This document shows positions 1 to 5,800 of a stretch of 6,033 bases of DNA, one piece after another. Under the pieces are notes generated by a model. That model worked only from the letters and a program-made list of their open reading frames with translations, was not told the DNA's origin and made no database searches. The position numbers were made by a program, and so were the translations under genes. The DNA comes from Bryobacterales bacterium (GTDB lineage Bacteria; Acidobacteriota; Terriglobia; Bryobacterales; Bryobacteraceae). The stretch spans positions 1 through 6,033 of the forward strand of contig DOZZ01000150.1 of NCBI GenBank assembly GCA_003517725.1, read 5' to 3'. How positions within the stretch are numbered: the stretch's first letter is position 1; every line of letters starts with the position of its first letter.

Positions 1-33
1 GATCACCGCCATGGCCCACACTCTTAAACGCAT
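1..33 (-). CDS. Possible 5' end of a divergent gene (partial, runs off left edge)
   Basis: On the minus strand an ATG at 33-31 opens a frame that stays open to the window edge and reads MRLRVWAMAVI. A basic start followed by a hydrophobic run would suit a signal peptide or membrane anchor. Upstream there is only a weak purine stretch (GGAACA, about 9 nt before the ATG). A second in-frame ATG lies at 12-10. Eleven codons cannot identify a family, and such a short open run occurs easily by chance. The call rests on the divergent position facing the gene at 114 and on the plausible N-terminus. Confidence 0.3.
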   Translation of the reverse strand, partial: MRLRVWAMAVI

Positions 34-97
34 ATTCTGTGTTCCGTCTGCATCGGCGACGGACCCGAGCCGCGGGCAGTCACGGGCGGCCAATCTG

Positions 98-106
98 TAT
101 TAGACT
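98..106 (+). promoter_or_regulatory. -10-like element just upstream of the DUF1080 start
   Basis: TATTAG (98-103) and TAGACT (101-106) overlap here, each matching the -10 consensus at four of six positions. A start about 7 nt after TAGACT would fall at or next to the ATG at 114. The bases before that ATG (GGCCTGC) hold no Shine-Dalgarno, so a leaderless or near-leaderless transcript is possible. I see no good -35 hexamer. This is weak pattern evidence only. Confidence 0.25.
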
Positions 107-113
107 GGCCTGC

Positions 114-1028
114 ATGCAAAAGTTCTTTTCCGTTGCGGCGCTTAGCGCTGCTCTTCTCGTGCCGCTGGCCGCTCAAACGCCCAGCCCTTTCGTGGGCCGC
201 TGGGACTTCAATTTAAAGGCGTCGCGCGGCGTGGGCGCCAATTGGCTGGGTGTGACCCCGAAGGACGGCAATCTTGAGATCTGGTTTCAGCCCACCGGCG
301 GCAATGTTTACAAGGTGAAAGATTTCAAGGCTAGCGGCTCGCATCTGACGCTGAACCTTTCGAAGAACCTCGTCTGGGAACTCGATGCCTCGCGCAACAA
401 ACTCACCGGCACGCAGAAGCGCGGGGACGCCACGACGCCGCTCGAGGGCGTGCGCGCGCCGGATTTGAAGCGCAAAGAGCCCAAGGCGTGGGGCAAGCCG
501 CAGCCGCTGTTCAACGGCAAAGATCTTACCGGCTGGGAACCCATTGGAGACACCGCCAACAACCATTGGGTCGTGAAAGACGGTTTGCTGGTAAATGAAG
601 AGCACGGCGCGAACCTGAAGACCACGCGCTCGTTTCAGGATTTTAAAGCGCATTTTGAGGTGAACTGCCCCGACCACGCCAACAGCGGCTTCTACCTGCG
701 CGGGCGCTACGAAGTGCAGCTGGAGTACGAGCCCGTGGACTCGGAGCCGCCGGAGCGCCGCATGGGCTCGATCTATGGGCGCATCGCCCCCAAAGTCGAT
801 CTGCCGCGGAAGCCCGGCGAATGGGAAACCTTCGATGTCACGCTGGTGGGCCGCTACGTCACGGTAGTGCGCAACGGGGTCCCCACCATCGACCATCAGG
901 AGATCGAGGGCATCACGGGCGGCGCGCTGGATGCCAACGAGGGTGAGCCGGGGCCGTTCTATATTCAGGGTGACCACACCGGCGGCCTCAAGTTCCGCAA
1001 CATCACGGTGGCGGAGGCCAAGCGTTGA
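114..1028 (+). CDS. Secreted DUF1080 (3-keto-disaccharide hydrolase family) protein
   Basis: The 304-aa product starts with a clear signal peptide (residues 1-20, MQKFF, a hydrophobic core, then PLAA before QT), so it should act outside the cytoplasm. Residues 24-115 form a small beta-rich domain I do not recognise. Residues 131-302 match the DUF1080 concanavalin-like fold (PF06439): LFNGKDLTGWEP at 132-143, NSGFYLRGRYEVQLEY at 190-205, GSIYGRIAP at 218-226, KPGEWETFDVTLVGRY at 233-248 and GPFYIQGDHTGGLKFRNI at 280-297. Some family members hydrolyse 3-keto-disaccharides or glycosides. The substrate here cannot be told from sequence. The frame can be opened from a GTG at 39, but that adds 25 Arg-rich residues in front of the signal peptide, so I chose ATG 114. 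No Shine-Dalgarno precedes it. The DUF4242 gene follows after 16 nt and is probably cotranscribed. Family assignment is firm; enzymatic activity is inferred. Confidence 0.88.
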   Translation: MQKFFSVAALSAALLVPLAAQTPSPFVGRWDFNLKASRGVGANWLGVTPKDGNLEIWFQPTGGNVYKVKDFKASGSHLTLNLSKNLVWELDASRNKLTGTQKRGDATTPLEGVRAPDLKRKEPKAWGKPQPLFNGKDLTGWEPIGDTANNHWVVKDGLLVNEEHGANLKTTRSFQDFKAHFEVNCPDHANSGFYLRGRYEVQLEYEPVDSEPPERRMGSIYGRIAPKVDLPRKPGEWETFDVTLVGRYVTVVRNGVPTIDHQEIEGITGGALDANEGEPGPFYIQGDHTGGLKFRNITVAEAKR

Positions 1029-1032
1029 AGAA

Positions 1033-1038
1033 AAGGAG
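1033..1038 (+). promoter_or_regulatory. Shine-Dalgarno deciding the GTG start of the DUF4242 gene
   Basis: AAGGAG lies 6 nt before the GTG at 1045-1047. It fixes this GTG as the start and rules out the upstream in-frame codons that overlap the DUF1080 gene. Confidence 0.8.
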
Positions 1039-1044
1039 AACCAA

Positions 1045-1317
1045 GTGCCGAAATTCTTGATTGAACGGGAAATACCGGGGGCCGGCAAGCTAAGCGGCGA
1101 GCAATTGCAACAGATTTCGCAGAAGTCCTGCGGCGTGCTGCGGAGCATGGGGCCGCAGATACAGTGGGTCCAAAGCTACGTGACGGACGACAAGATTTAT
1201 TGCGTCTATATCGCGCCGGACGAGAAGGCCGTGCGGGAACACGCGGCGCAGGGCGGCTTTCCGGCCAACCGGGTCTCCGAAATCAAGACGCTGATCGATC
1301 CGACGACGGCCGAGTAG
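1045..1317 (+). CDS. DUF4242 small protein, possible nickel-binding protein
   Basis: A 90-aa cytoplasmic protein with no signal peptide. It starts MPKFLIEREIPGAGKLS and ends IDPTTAE. The conserved DUF4242 blocks are all present: the FLIEREIPGAG first strand, the QISQKSCGVLRSMGPQIQWV helix-strand region, SYVTDDKIYCVYIAPDE, and the C-terminal GGFPANRVSEIKTLIDPTTAE. Length is normal for this ferredoxin-like family. One member, SCO4226 of Streptomyces coelicolor, has been described as a nickel-binding protein; most others are uncharacterised. Possible metal ligands here are Cys, Asp, Glu and one His (in VREHAAQGG), but I cannot place a site with confidence. The GTG start is set by AAGGAG at 1033-1038. 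An in-frame extension to 931 exists but only reads through the upstream gene. It probably forms an operon with the DUF1080 gene. Family is confident; metal binding is inference. Confidence 0.88.
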   Translation: MPKFLIEREIPGAGKLSGEQLQQISQKSCGVLRSMGPQIQWVQSYVTDDKIYCVYIAPDEKAVREHAAQGGFPANRVSEIKTLIDPTTAE

Positions 1318-1336
1318 CACGGCGCATCGAAGGCAT

Positions 1337-1358
1337 GGGGTAAAATTCAATTTACCCC
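1337..1358 (+). promoter_or_regulatory. Perfect 8-bp inverted repeat with a -10-like TAAAAT, 2 nt before the cyclophilin ATG
   Basis: GGGGTAAA (1337-1344) and TTTACCCC (1351-1358) are perfect reverse complements around a 6-nt centre, ATTCAA. The repeat ends 2 nt before ATG 1361 and occupies the space a ribosome binding site would use; no Shine-Dalgarno is present. TAAAAT at 1341-1346 matches the -10 consensus at five of six positions, and initiation about 7 nt later would leave a leader of only about 8 nt. So the repeat may be a regulator's operator over a promoter, an RNA hairpin controlling translation, or part of a terminator for the upstream pair (no U-tract follows, which argues against that). 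No clear -35 is visible. Confidence 0.5.
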
Positions 1359-1360
1359 TT

Positions 1361-2725
1361 ATGCCATCCCTTCCGACCAGGCTCGGCCTGGCTCTGCTGC
1401 TGCCCGCCGCGCTGTGGTGCCAGACGGTCCGCTTCCATACCACGCAAGGCGACATCGACGTGAACCTGCTGCCGAATGTGGCGCCCAAGACGGTGGCCAA
1501 CTTCCTGAATTACGTCAACCGCGGCGCGTACGTCAATTCACTGTTTCACCGGTCCGCGCCCGGGTTCGTCATCCAGGGCGGCGGCTATCAGCTGGTGAAC
1601 CACTCGCCGGTAGCGATCCCTCAGGATGCTCCGGTGGTGAATGAATTCAACGTTTCGAACACGCGCGGCACACTGGCGATGGCCAAGCTTGGAACCGACC
1701 CTAACAGCGCTACGAACCAGTGGTTTTTCAATGAGTCGGACAGCAACGCTCCCAACCTCGATAGTCAAAACGGCGGCTTCACCGTGTTCGGGCGCATCGC
1801 CAACGCGGCGGGACTGGCCGTGATGGATAAGATTGCGGCCTTGCCGGTCTACGACGCCAGCGGGGGCGACCCCTCCTCGGCCTTCGGAAGTCTGCCGCTC
1901 GCGAACTACACGGGTGGCAGTTTGCAGGATTCGAATTTTGTTCTGGTCACCTCGATCACGGTGCTTACGGCGACGCCCGTCATCAGCGCGGGCGGCGTGA
2001 TTTCGGCCAGCGCCTTTGGCGCATTTACGGCGGCGGCCCCTGGGTCGTACATCGAAATTTACGGAACCAACCTGGCCGCCACCACGCGCCAATGGGCGGG
2101 CTCCGACTTCACCAACGGCGCGGCTCCCACGGCTCTCGACGGGGTCACGGTGACGGTGAACGGGCAGAACGCTTACGTCTACGCCGTCAGCCCCACGCAG
2201 GTGAACGCGCAGGTTCCGGCCAATGTGCCCACCACCGGACAGGTGCAAGTGGTTGTCACTTACCAGAGCCAGCCGAGCGCGCCGGTAACGCTCAACATGC
2301 AGCCGACAGCCGCCGGTTTACTGGCGCCCGCGACATTTCTGGTGAACGGTAAGCAGTACGTCTATGCGGCGCATGCCGACGGCACGATCGTCAGTAATGG
2401 CAGCATCGCGGGCTTGCCCTCGGCGCCCGCCGCGCCCGGTGAAACGCTGGTGTTCTACGGCCTGGGATTCGGCCCCGTGAACGAAACAGCCGTGCCCATC
2501 GCGGGACAGATCGCCACGGGGCAGACCACGCTCTCGGCATCCACGAAATTCACTTTTGGCACTTCGGCGGGACAGGTTCTCTACGCGGGTCTGGCGCCGG
2601 GATATGTTGGCCTGTACCAGTTCAACGTAACGATTCCGGCGAACGCGCCGAGCGGCGACGTGCCGCTGGTGGTTACGGTCGGCGGGTCAGTGGATCCGCA
2701 GACGCTGTACGTACCGGTGCGGTAA
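1361..2725 (+). CDS. Secreted cyclophilin-type peptidyl-prolyl isomerase fused to a C-terminal TIGR03437 domain
   Basis: A 454-aa product predicted to catalyse cis-trans isomerisation of prolyl bonds outside the cytoplasm. Residues 1-20 are a signal peptide (MPSLPTRLG, a Leu/Ala core, then LWC before QT). Residues 22-201 are a cyclophilin domain: the first strand VRFHTTQGDIDVNL, then NVAPKTVANFLNYV, then LFHRSAPGFVIQGGGY, where R64, F69 and Q72 correspond to catalytic Arg55, Phe60 and Gln63 of human CypA. GTLAMAKL and NSATNQWFFN (Q120 and F122, the CypA Gln111/Phe113 pair) and FTVFGRI follow. The CypA Trp121 is not evident, as in other bacterial periplasmic cyclophilins. Residues 205-454 match the TIGR03437 'Solibacter' domain: YIEIYGTNLA, DGVTVTVNGQNAYVYAVSPT, QVNAQVPANVPTTGQ, LVFYGLGFGP and LYQFNVTIPANAPSGDVPL. 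Its function is unknown. The single-domain relative E. coli PpiA is about 190 aa, so the fusion more than doubles the size. The cyclophilin call is firm and the C-terminal domain nearly so. Confidence 0.92.
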   Translation: MPSLPTRLGLALLLPAALWCQTVRFHTTQGDIDVNLLPNVAPKTVANFLNYVNRGAYVNSLFHRSAPGFVIQGGGYQLVNHSPVAIPQDAPVVNEFNVSNTRGTLAMAKLGTDPNSATNQWFFNESDSNAPNLDSQNGGFTVFGRIANAAGLAVMDKIAALPVYDASGGDPSSAFGSLPLANYTGGSLQDSNFVLVTSITVLTATPVISAGGVISASAFGAFTAAAPGSYIEIYGTNLAATTRQWAGSDFTNGAAPTALDGVTVTVNGQNAYVYAVSPTQVNAQVPANVPTTGQVQVVVTYQSQPSAPVTLNMQPTAAGLLAPATFLVNGKQYVYAAHADGTIVSNGSIAGLPSAPAAPGETLVFYGLGFGPVNETAVPIAGQIATGQTTLSASTKFTFGTSAGQVLYAGLAPGYVGLYQFNVTIPANAPSGDVPLVVTVGGSVDPQTLYVPVR

Positions 2726-2736
2726 TTGGTTCTTAT
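2712..2736 (+). terminator. Weak terminator-like hairpin at the end of the cyclophilin gene
   Basis: TACCG (2712-2716) and CGGTA (2720-2724) can pair around GTG. The stem includes part of the TAA stop and is followed by a T-rich stretch (ATTGGTTCTTAT, 2725-2736). The stem is only 5 bp and the T run is broken, so this is a poor terminator. No better candidate was found between the two convergent units. Confidence 0.2.
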
Positions 2737-2936
2737 CGGCGTAAGGCTGTTGATGGCGAGGCCAGCCAGCCAAATTCACTCATGCGTTAGCACCACGATG
2801 TACTGATGGTGCGGCAGTGCTTGCGTTCAGAATCACGACCGCGAAAGACCTCAACCACGCTGTCTGCTGTGACTCGGCTCCCGTGGCGCAGGTCATCGCT
2901 TTGCGTGGCCTTCACCCTTAGCCCATCGAGCGCCCG
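2726..2936. other. Gap between convergent units, no supported gene
   Basis: This 211-bp stretch separates the ends of the plus-strand cyclophilin and the minus-strand transporter. It holds a 6-bp inverted repeat, GCACCA (2790-2795) and TGGTGC (2807-2812), with an 11-nt loop and no T-tract. A 44-codon plus-strand frame (2806-2940) has no ribosome binding site and an Arg/Ser-rich product unlike a real protein. I see no tRNA or mobile-element end. Confidence 0.5.
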
Positions 2937-4514
2937 CTAGCCCAGGAAGCGAATCGCCGGGAGGACGCCCAGCGCCACCCCGGTCATCACCACGCCTACC
3001 AGGAAAATCACCAGCGCCGAAGCTACCGGCAGTATTCGTATCCAGGGGCTGGAGGCTGAGGGACGGCGGCTCTCCGGAACCAGGCTCTTGGCGCCCAGCA
3101 CGGCCAGGCCGATAGCCATCAACACCAACGCGAGACCCAGACTGAAGGCCAGCAGCAGAACGATTCCGAGCGCCGGCCGGCCCAGCGAAATACAGCTCAG
3201 CAGCAGTACCAGCGCGGCCGGACAGGGCACCATGCCGCCACTCGCGCCGAGCGCCAACAGGCTGCCGATGGTGAGATCGGCCGGGGGCGCATGCGTGTGG
3301 GTGTGGCCGTCATGGGTGTGCGTGAGTCCATGGACGTGATTGTGCTCATGCGTATGAGAATGCCCGTGCTCATGTGTATGCGGGTGCTCGTGAGTGTGAG
3401 GATGCGCATGATCATGTGCAGGCGCAGCGGCGTGACGATGGTGGTGGTGACCTGAGTATGTGCGCCAGCGGCGGTATGCCAGCAGCGCGCCGATCCAGAC
3501 AATCGACAGGCCCGAAGCTATGCCGAGATACTTGGTCAGCGTTTCGGGCATGATGTACTGCGCCAGAAATAAGGTGATGAAGCCCAGGATAAAGACACTC
3601 ACGGTGTGCGTAAACGTGACCATCGCGCCCAGCAACACGGCGTGTTTGGGCGTGCCCTGGGAACCGACCAGGTAGGCCGCGACCATGGTTTTGCCGTGGC
3701 CCGGTTCCACCGCGTGCAGGGCGCCCAGGCAGAAAGCCACCAGCATGCAAGTCAACGCCAGCCCGAATCCGATGGGCGCATTGCGATTGCCGAGCGTGCG
3801 CGAGAGAAAACCGGAGCGCGACAGAGTGCCAAGCGAATTGGGTTGCAAGGGCGTGGACGCCACGGGCTTCGCAACCGCTGCGGGCGCCGCGGGCTCAACT
3901 GGCTTCGGCGCGGCGGTCGCCACAACGGGTGGAGCGCCGGTCCATTCAAACGAGGCGCGGACGTCCTGCGGCGGCGCGAGGGTGGGGTCCTGCGGATAGG
4001 CGGTTAACGCCTGGCTTAGGTCGCGACTGCCTTGCGATGCGTGCCGCAGCGGAGCGCCCGGCTGCGGCGCGATGACGATTTCCCGCCACCCGGCGCGCTC
4101 GCTGAAGTTGTTGTCCTGGTAAGTGAACTTGCCGCCCGACGCGGGCACTCGCAGACGTGTCGTTACGCGGTAGACGGGCAGGCCGCCGGCGCCGTCCACA
4201 ATCGCCAGGCTGGCGCGCGTTATTTCCGGCGTGACTCTGGCGCCGTCAATACGCAAATTCAGATTGTGCACCCATGTGCGCGCCTGCGACTGCGCCTTGC
4301 GCTCAATCTCAGCTCTGGGCGTGGTAGCCGTGACCGCCCATGCCTGTTGCAGTTGGAGCGTCGGGATCTCGGCCACGTCCAACACATATTCGATCTCGAT
4401 GGCCTTTGCGCCGGGCTGAATTTTGGCATAGTGATTCACGCTGAAGTTGCCCATCGGATGAGCCGCGGCCAGCAGCGGAAAAAGTATCGGGATAACGCGC
4501 CATAGAGTTTTCAT
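2937..4514 (-). CDS. NicO-family nickel/cobalt transporter with N-terminal extracytoplasmic domain and His-rich loop
   Basis: A 525-aa membrane protein, likely moving Ni2+ or Co2+ across the cytoplasmic membrane. Residues 1-18 are a signal peptide (MKTLWRVIPILFPLLAAA). Residues 19-190 form an extracytoplasmic domain starting HPMGNFSVNHYAKI, of a kind seen ahead of NicO domains. Residues 192-228 are an Ala/Pro linker. About six membrane segments follow: 248-268, 292-318, 329-347, 415-443, 447-476 and 494-519. The NicO motif LGALHAVEPGHGKTMVAAYL is at 263-282, with H267 and H273 as the HX5H metal motif. FTHT (301-304) and GGMVPCPAALVLLL (426-439) are also typical. Between segments 3 and 4, residues 356-408 carry 25 histidines, as in RcnA-type proteins. 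The ATG at 4514 overlaps the upstream TPR stop as ATGA. The frame extends to 4763 but that part lies inside the TPR gene and lacks a signal peptide. Family is firm; metal specificity and direction (uptake or efflux) are not decided by sequence. Confidence 0.9.
   Translation of the reverse strand: MKTLWRVIPILFPLLAAAHPMGNFSVNHYAKIQPGAKAIEIEYVLDVAEIPTLQLQQAWAVTATTPRAEIERKAQSQARTWVHNLNLRIDGARVTPEITRASLAIVDGAGGLPVYRVTTRLRVPASGGKFTYQDNNFSERAGWREIVIAPQPGAPLRHASQGSRDLSQALTAYPQDPTLAPPQDVRASFEWTGAPPVVATAAPKPVEPAAPAAVAKPVASTPLQPNSLGTLSRSGFLSRTLGNRNAPIGFGLALTCMLVAFCLGALHAVEPGHGKTMVAAYLVGSQGTPKHAVLLGAMVTFTHTVSVFILGFITLFLAQYIMPETLTKYLGIASGLSIVWIGALLAYRRWRTYSGHHHHRHAAAPAHDHAHPHTHEHPHTHEHGHSHTHEHNHVHGLTHTHDGHTHTHAPPADLTIGSLLALGASGGMVPCPAALVLLLSCISLGRPALGIVLLLAFSLGLALVLMAIGLAVLGAKSLVPESRRPSASSPWIRILPVASALVIFLVGVVMTGVALGVLPAIRFLG
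3291..3449 (-). repeat. DNA encoding the 25-His metal-binding loop, with imperfect tandem repeats
   Basis: This part of the transporter gene is built mostly of alternating His-X codons. It includes two adjacent 18-bp units both encoding HPHTHE (3387-3404 and 3369-3386), followed by a 24-bp unit encoding HGHSHTHE (3345-3368). The two HPHTHE units use different synonymous codons, so an old duplication has diverged while the protein was kept. The DNA alternates CAT/CAC with ACN or GAG. It is a coding repeat, not a CRISPR array. Confidence 0.8.
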
Positions 4515-5800
4515 TGCTTGATCACCGTAAGTGTTACCGCGTCCGTTTGATGGAAATCGCGAGTGTCGAAGTGAGGGTTCAGCGCCATACAGCGATCCGC
4601 GTAAGTGGTGGCCGCCGCGGGGTCGCCCGCGGCGCGCGCAATCTGGCTGGCGTGATAGTAAAAAAGCGGCTCCGGCGTGTTCAGCTTGAGGGCTTTGGCG
4701 CTGGCGGCCCGCGCTTCCGCCAGCCGGCCGCTCTTCAAATAGATCCAGGCCGCCGCGTCCCACGTGTAGACATCGCCGCGCCCCGGCAACTCCGCCTGAA
4801 TCATTTCGAGCGCCCGTGGCAAATTGCGATCATGGTCCGCGAAGATCAGCGCCAGGTTGCGGTTCGTCATTTCCTTGTTGGTCCGGGCCAGCGTGTCGAT
4901 GGCGTCGAGCAGTCCGCGCTGCTCGGCGGCTTTGCCGGGCCTGCCGGTCTGGCGATAAAGATCTTCGAGCGCGCCGGCATAATCCACCAGCGGCACAATC
5001 GATTGGGCACGCTGGTAGCTCTTAATGGCCTCGGCAGGGTGGCCCTGTGCCGCCTGTACCCGGCCGAGCCCGGCAATGGCGCGATGCAGCCGGGAAAAAA
5101 TGCGCAGCGCCGAATGGTAGGCGGCATCCGCGTCGGCCACGCGGCCGGTCTTGAAGTACATGTCACCCAGTTCGGCCCAGCACCACGCGGTGTTCTCGAC
5201 CATCGGACTGCCGGCCTGGATGGCGGTCTGCATTAACGCGATAGCGCCAGCCGCGTCGCCCGACACAAAGCGAAAGTAGGCCACGCGGTTGTAGCTGGCC
5301 AGATCCGGCTGCAGGGCAAACATGCGCACATAGGCATCGCCGGCCTGCGGGTATTGACCGAGCTCCATCGACGCGTCGCCCAGGTTGGCCCAGGCCGCGG
5401 CGTCGGACACGTCGTATTTGGTCATGCTGCGCGCGCGCTCCGCCACGGCCGCGAATTTGTGCCGTTGCATGTCCATTTCGTTTTGAAAATGCGCGGCGGC
5501 CGGGCTTGAGCTATCCTGCTCCAGGATTTTGTCGACGATCTTCGACGCGCGATCCAGATAACTGAAATCGCCGGATTCGCGCACTTTTTGCAGATAGGCA
5601 GCGACCAGGTCGATCTCGACCGCCATATTGCCGGGCGCGGAAGCCAGCGTGTGTTCGGCTGCGCGGATACGGTCGTCTGTGGGGGCGTGGGCCAAGCGTT
5701 CGGAGCGCGCGCGCGCGCTCAGGGTGTCGTCCACTTTAGCGCTTTGACCCGACGCGAATGCGCTCACGGCGAACAACAGGCAGATGGCGCGCGGTTTCAC
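4511..5800 (-). CDS. Exported tetratricopeptide-repeat protein
   Basis: A 429-aa protein from a GTG start. Residues 1-19 look like a signal peptide (MKPR, then AICLLFAVSAFASG), so it should act in the periplasm or at the cell surface. The rest is nearly all helical TPR: clear units at about 135-168 (AWANLGDASMELGQYPQAGDAY), 203-236 (AWCWAELGDMYFKTGRVADADAAY), 237-270 (GLGRVQAAQGHPAEAIKSYQRA), 347-376 (AWIYLKSGRLAEARAASAKAL) and 377-410 (FYYHASQIARAAGDPAAATTYA, ending ALNPHFD). Less regular units fill 45-125, 169-202 and 271-340. TPRs mediate protein-protein contacts; no catalytic domain is visible. GGAG 8 nt before the GTG and the 4-nt GTGA overlap with the upstream TPR gene fix the start, while the frame itself stays open to 5851. 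The stop overlaps the transporter start. It may assist the transporter or a partner encoded upstream, but that is inference from operon position. Confidence 0.87.
   Translation of the reverse strand: MKPRAICLLFAVSAFASGQSAKVDDTLSARARSERLAHAPTDDRIRAAEHTLASAPGNMAVEIDLVAAYLQKVRESGDFSYLDRASKIVDKILEQDSSSPAAAHFQNEMDMQRHKFAAVAERARSMTKYDVSDAAAWANLGDASMELGQYPQAGDAYVRMFALQPDLASYNRVAYFRFVSGDAAGAIALMQTAIQAGSPMVENTAWCWAELGDMYFKTGRVADADAAYHSALRIFSRLHRAIAGLGRVQAAQGHPAEAIKSYQRAQSIVPLVDYAGALEDLYRQTGRPGKAAEQRGLLDAIDTLARTNKEMTNRNLALIFADHDRNLPRALEMIQAELPGRGDVYTWDAAAWIYLKSGRLAEARAASAKALKLNTPEPLFYYHASQIARAAGDPAAATTYADRCMALNPHFDTRDFHQTDAVTLTVIKQ
4522..4526 (-). promoter_or_regulatory. Ribosome binding site of the transporter gene inside the TPR gene
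   Basis: On the minus strand GGTGA lies 7 nt before the ATG at 4514, within the last codons of the TPR gene. It is a modest anti-SD match. Together with the ATGA overlap it supports reinitiation by terminating ribosomes and fixes the transporter start. Confidence 0.5.
5703..5720. repeat. 18-bp perfect GC-alternating palindrome
   Basis: GAGCGCGCGCGCGCGCTC is its own reverse complement and contains an uninterrupted alternating GC run. It lies in the TPR gene, in the codons for the start of the mature protein (SARARSER, about residues 28-35). It is probably just Ala/Arg codon choice in GC-rich DNA, but such runs can slip or adopt Z-form. Confidence 0.6.

Noticed and set aside
11..103. Plus-strand 30-codon frame from ATG 11 to TAG 103, open to the left edge
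   Set aside because: No ribosome site and no recognisable protein; it overlaps the presumed promoter. It could be the tail of an upstream gene, but nothing supports that.
39..113. GTG at 39 as start of the DUF1080 gene
   Set aside because: It would add 25 Arg-rich residues in front of a complete signal peptide that begins at ATG 114.
213..1148. 311-codon minus-strand open frame opposite the DUF1080 and DUF4242 genes
   Set aside because: It is antisense to two well-supported genes, has no recognisable domain, and its composition is typical of a GC-rich shadow frame.
1403..1423. Lipoprotein signal in the cyclophilin (Cys at residue 20)
   Set aside because: The residues before the Cys are ALW, which do not fit the lipobox L-[AS]-[GA]-C; an ordinary signal peptide is more likely.
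1538..2248. 236-codon minus-strand frame opposite the cyclophilin
   Set aside because: It is antisense to the conserved cyclophilin/TIGR03437 gene, with an Arg/His/Val-rich shadow composition and no motif.
2790..2812. GCACCA/TGGTGC inverted repeat as an intrinsic terminator
   Set aside because: The 6-bp stem has an 11-nt loop and no T-tract on either strand.
2806..2940. 44-codon plus-strand frame in the convergent gap
   Set aside because: No Shine-Dalgarno, low-complexity Arg/Ser/Thr composition, and it overlaps the end of the transporter gene.
3291..3449. Short-period repeats resembling a CRISPR array or tandem satellite
   Set aside because: The period follows His-X codons in a coding frame; there are no constant repeats with unique spacers.
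4515..4763. 83-residue N-terminal extension of the NicO protein
   Set aside because: It lies wholly inside the TPR gene, is Gly/Arg-rich, and the ATG at 4514 has a signal peptide right after it and an ATGA overlap.
4032..5236. Plus-strand frames opposite the NicO and TPR genes (4032-4505, 4514-5236)
   Set aside because: Antisense to strongly supported genes, with no domain or start signal.
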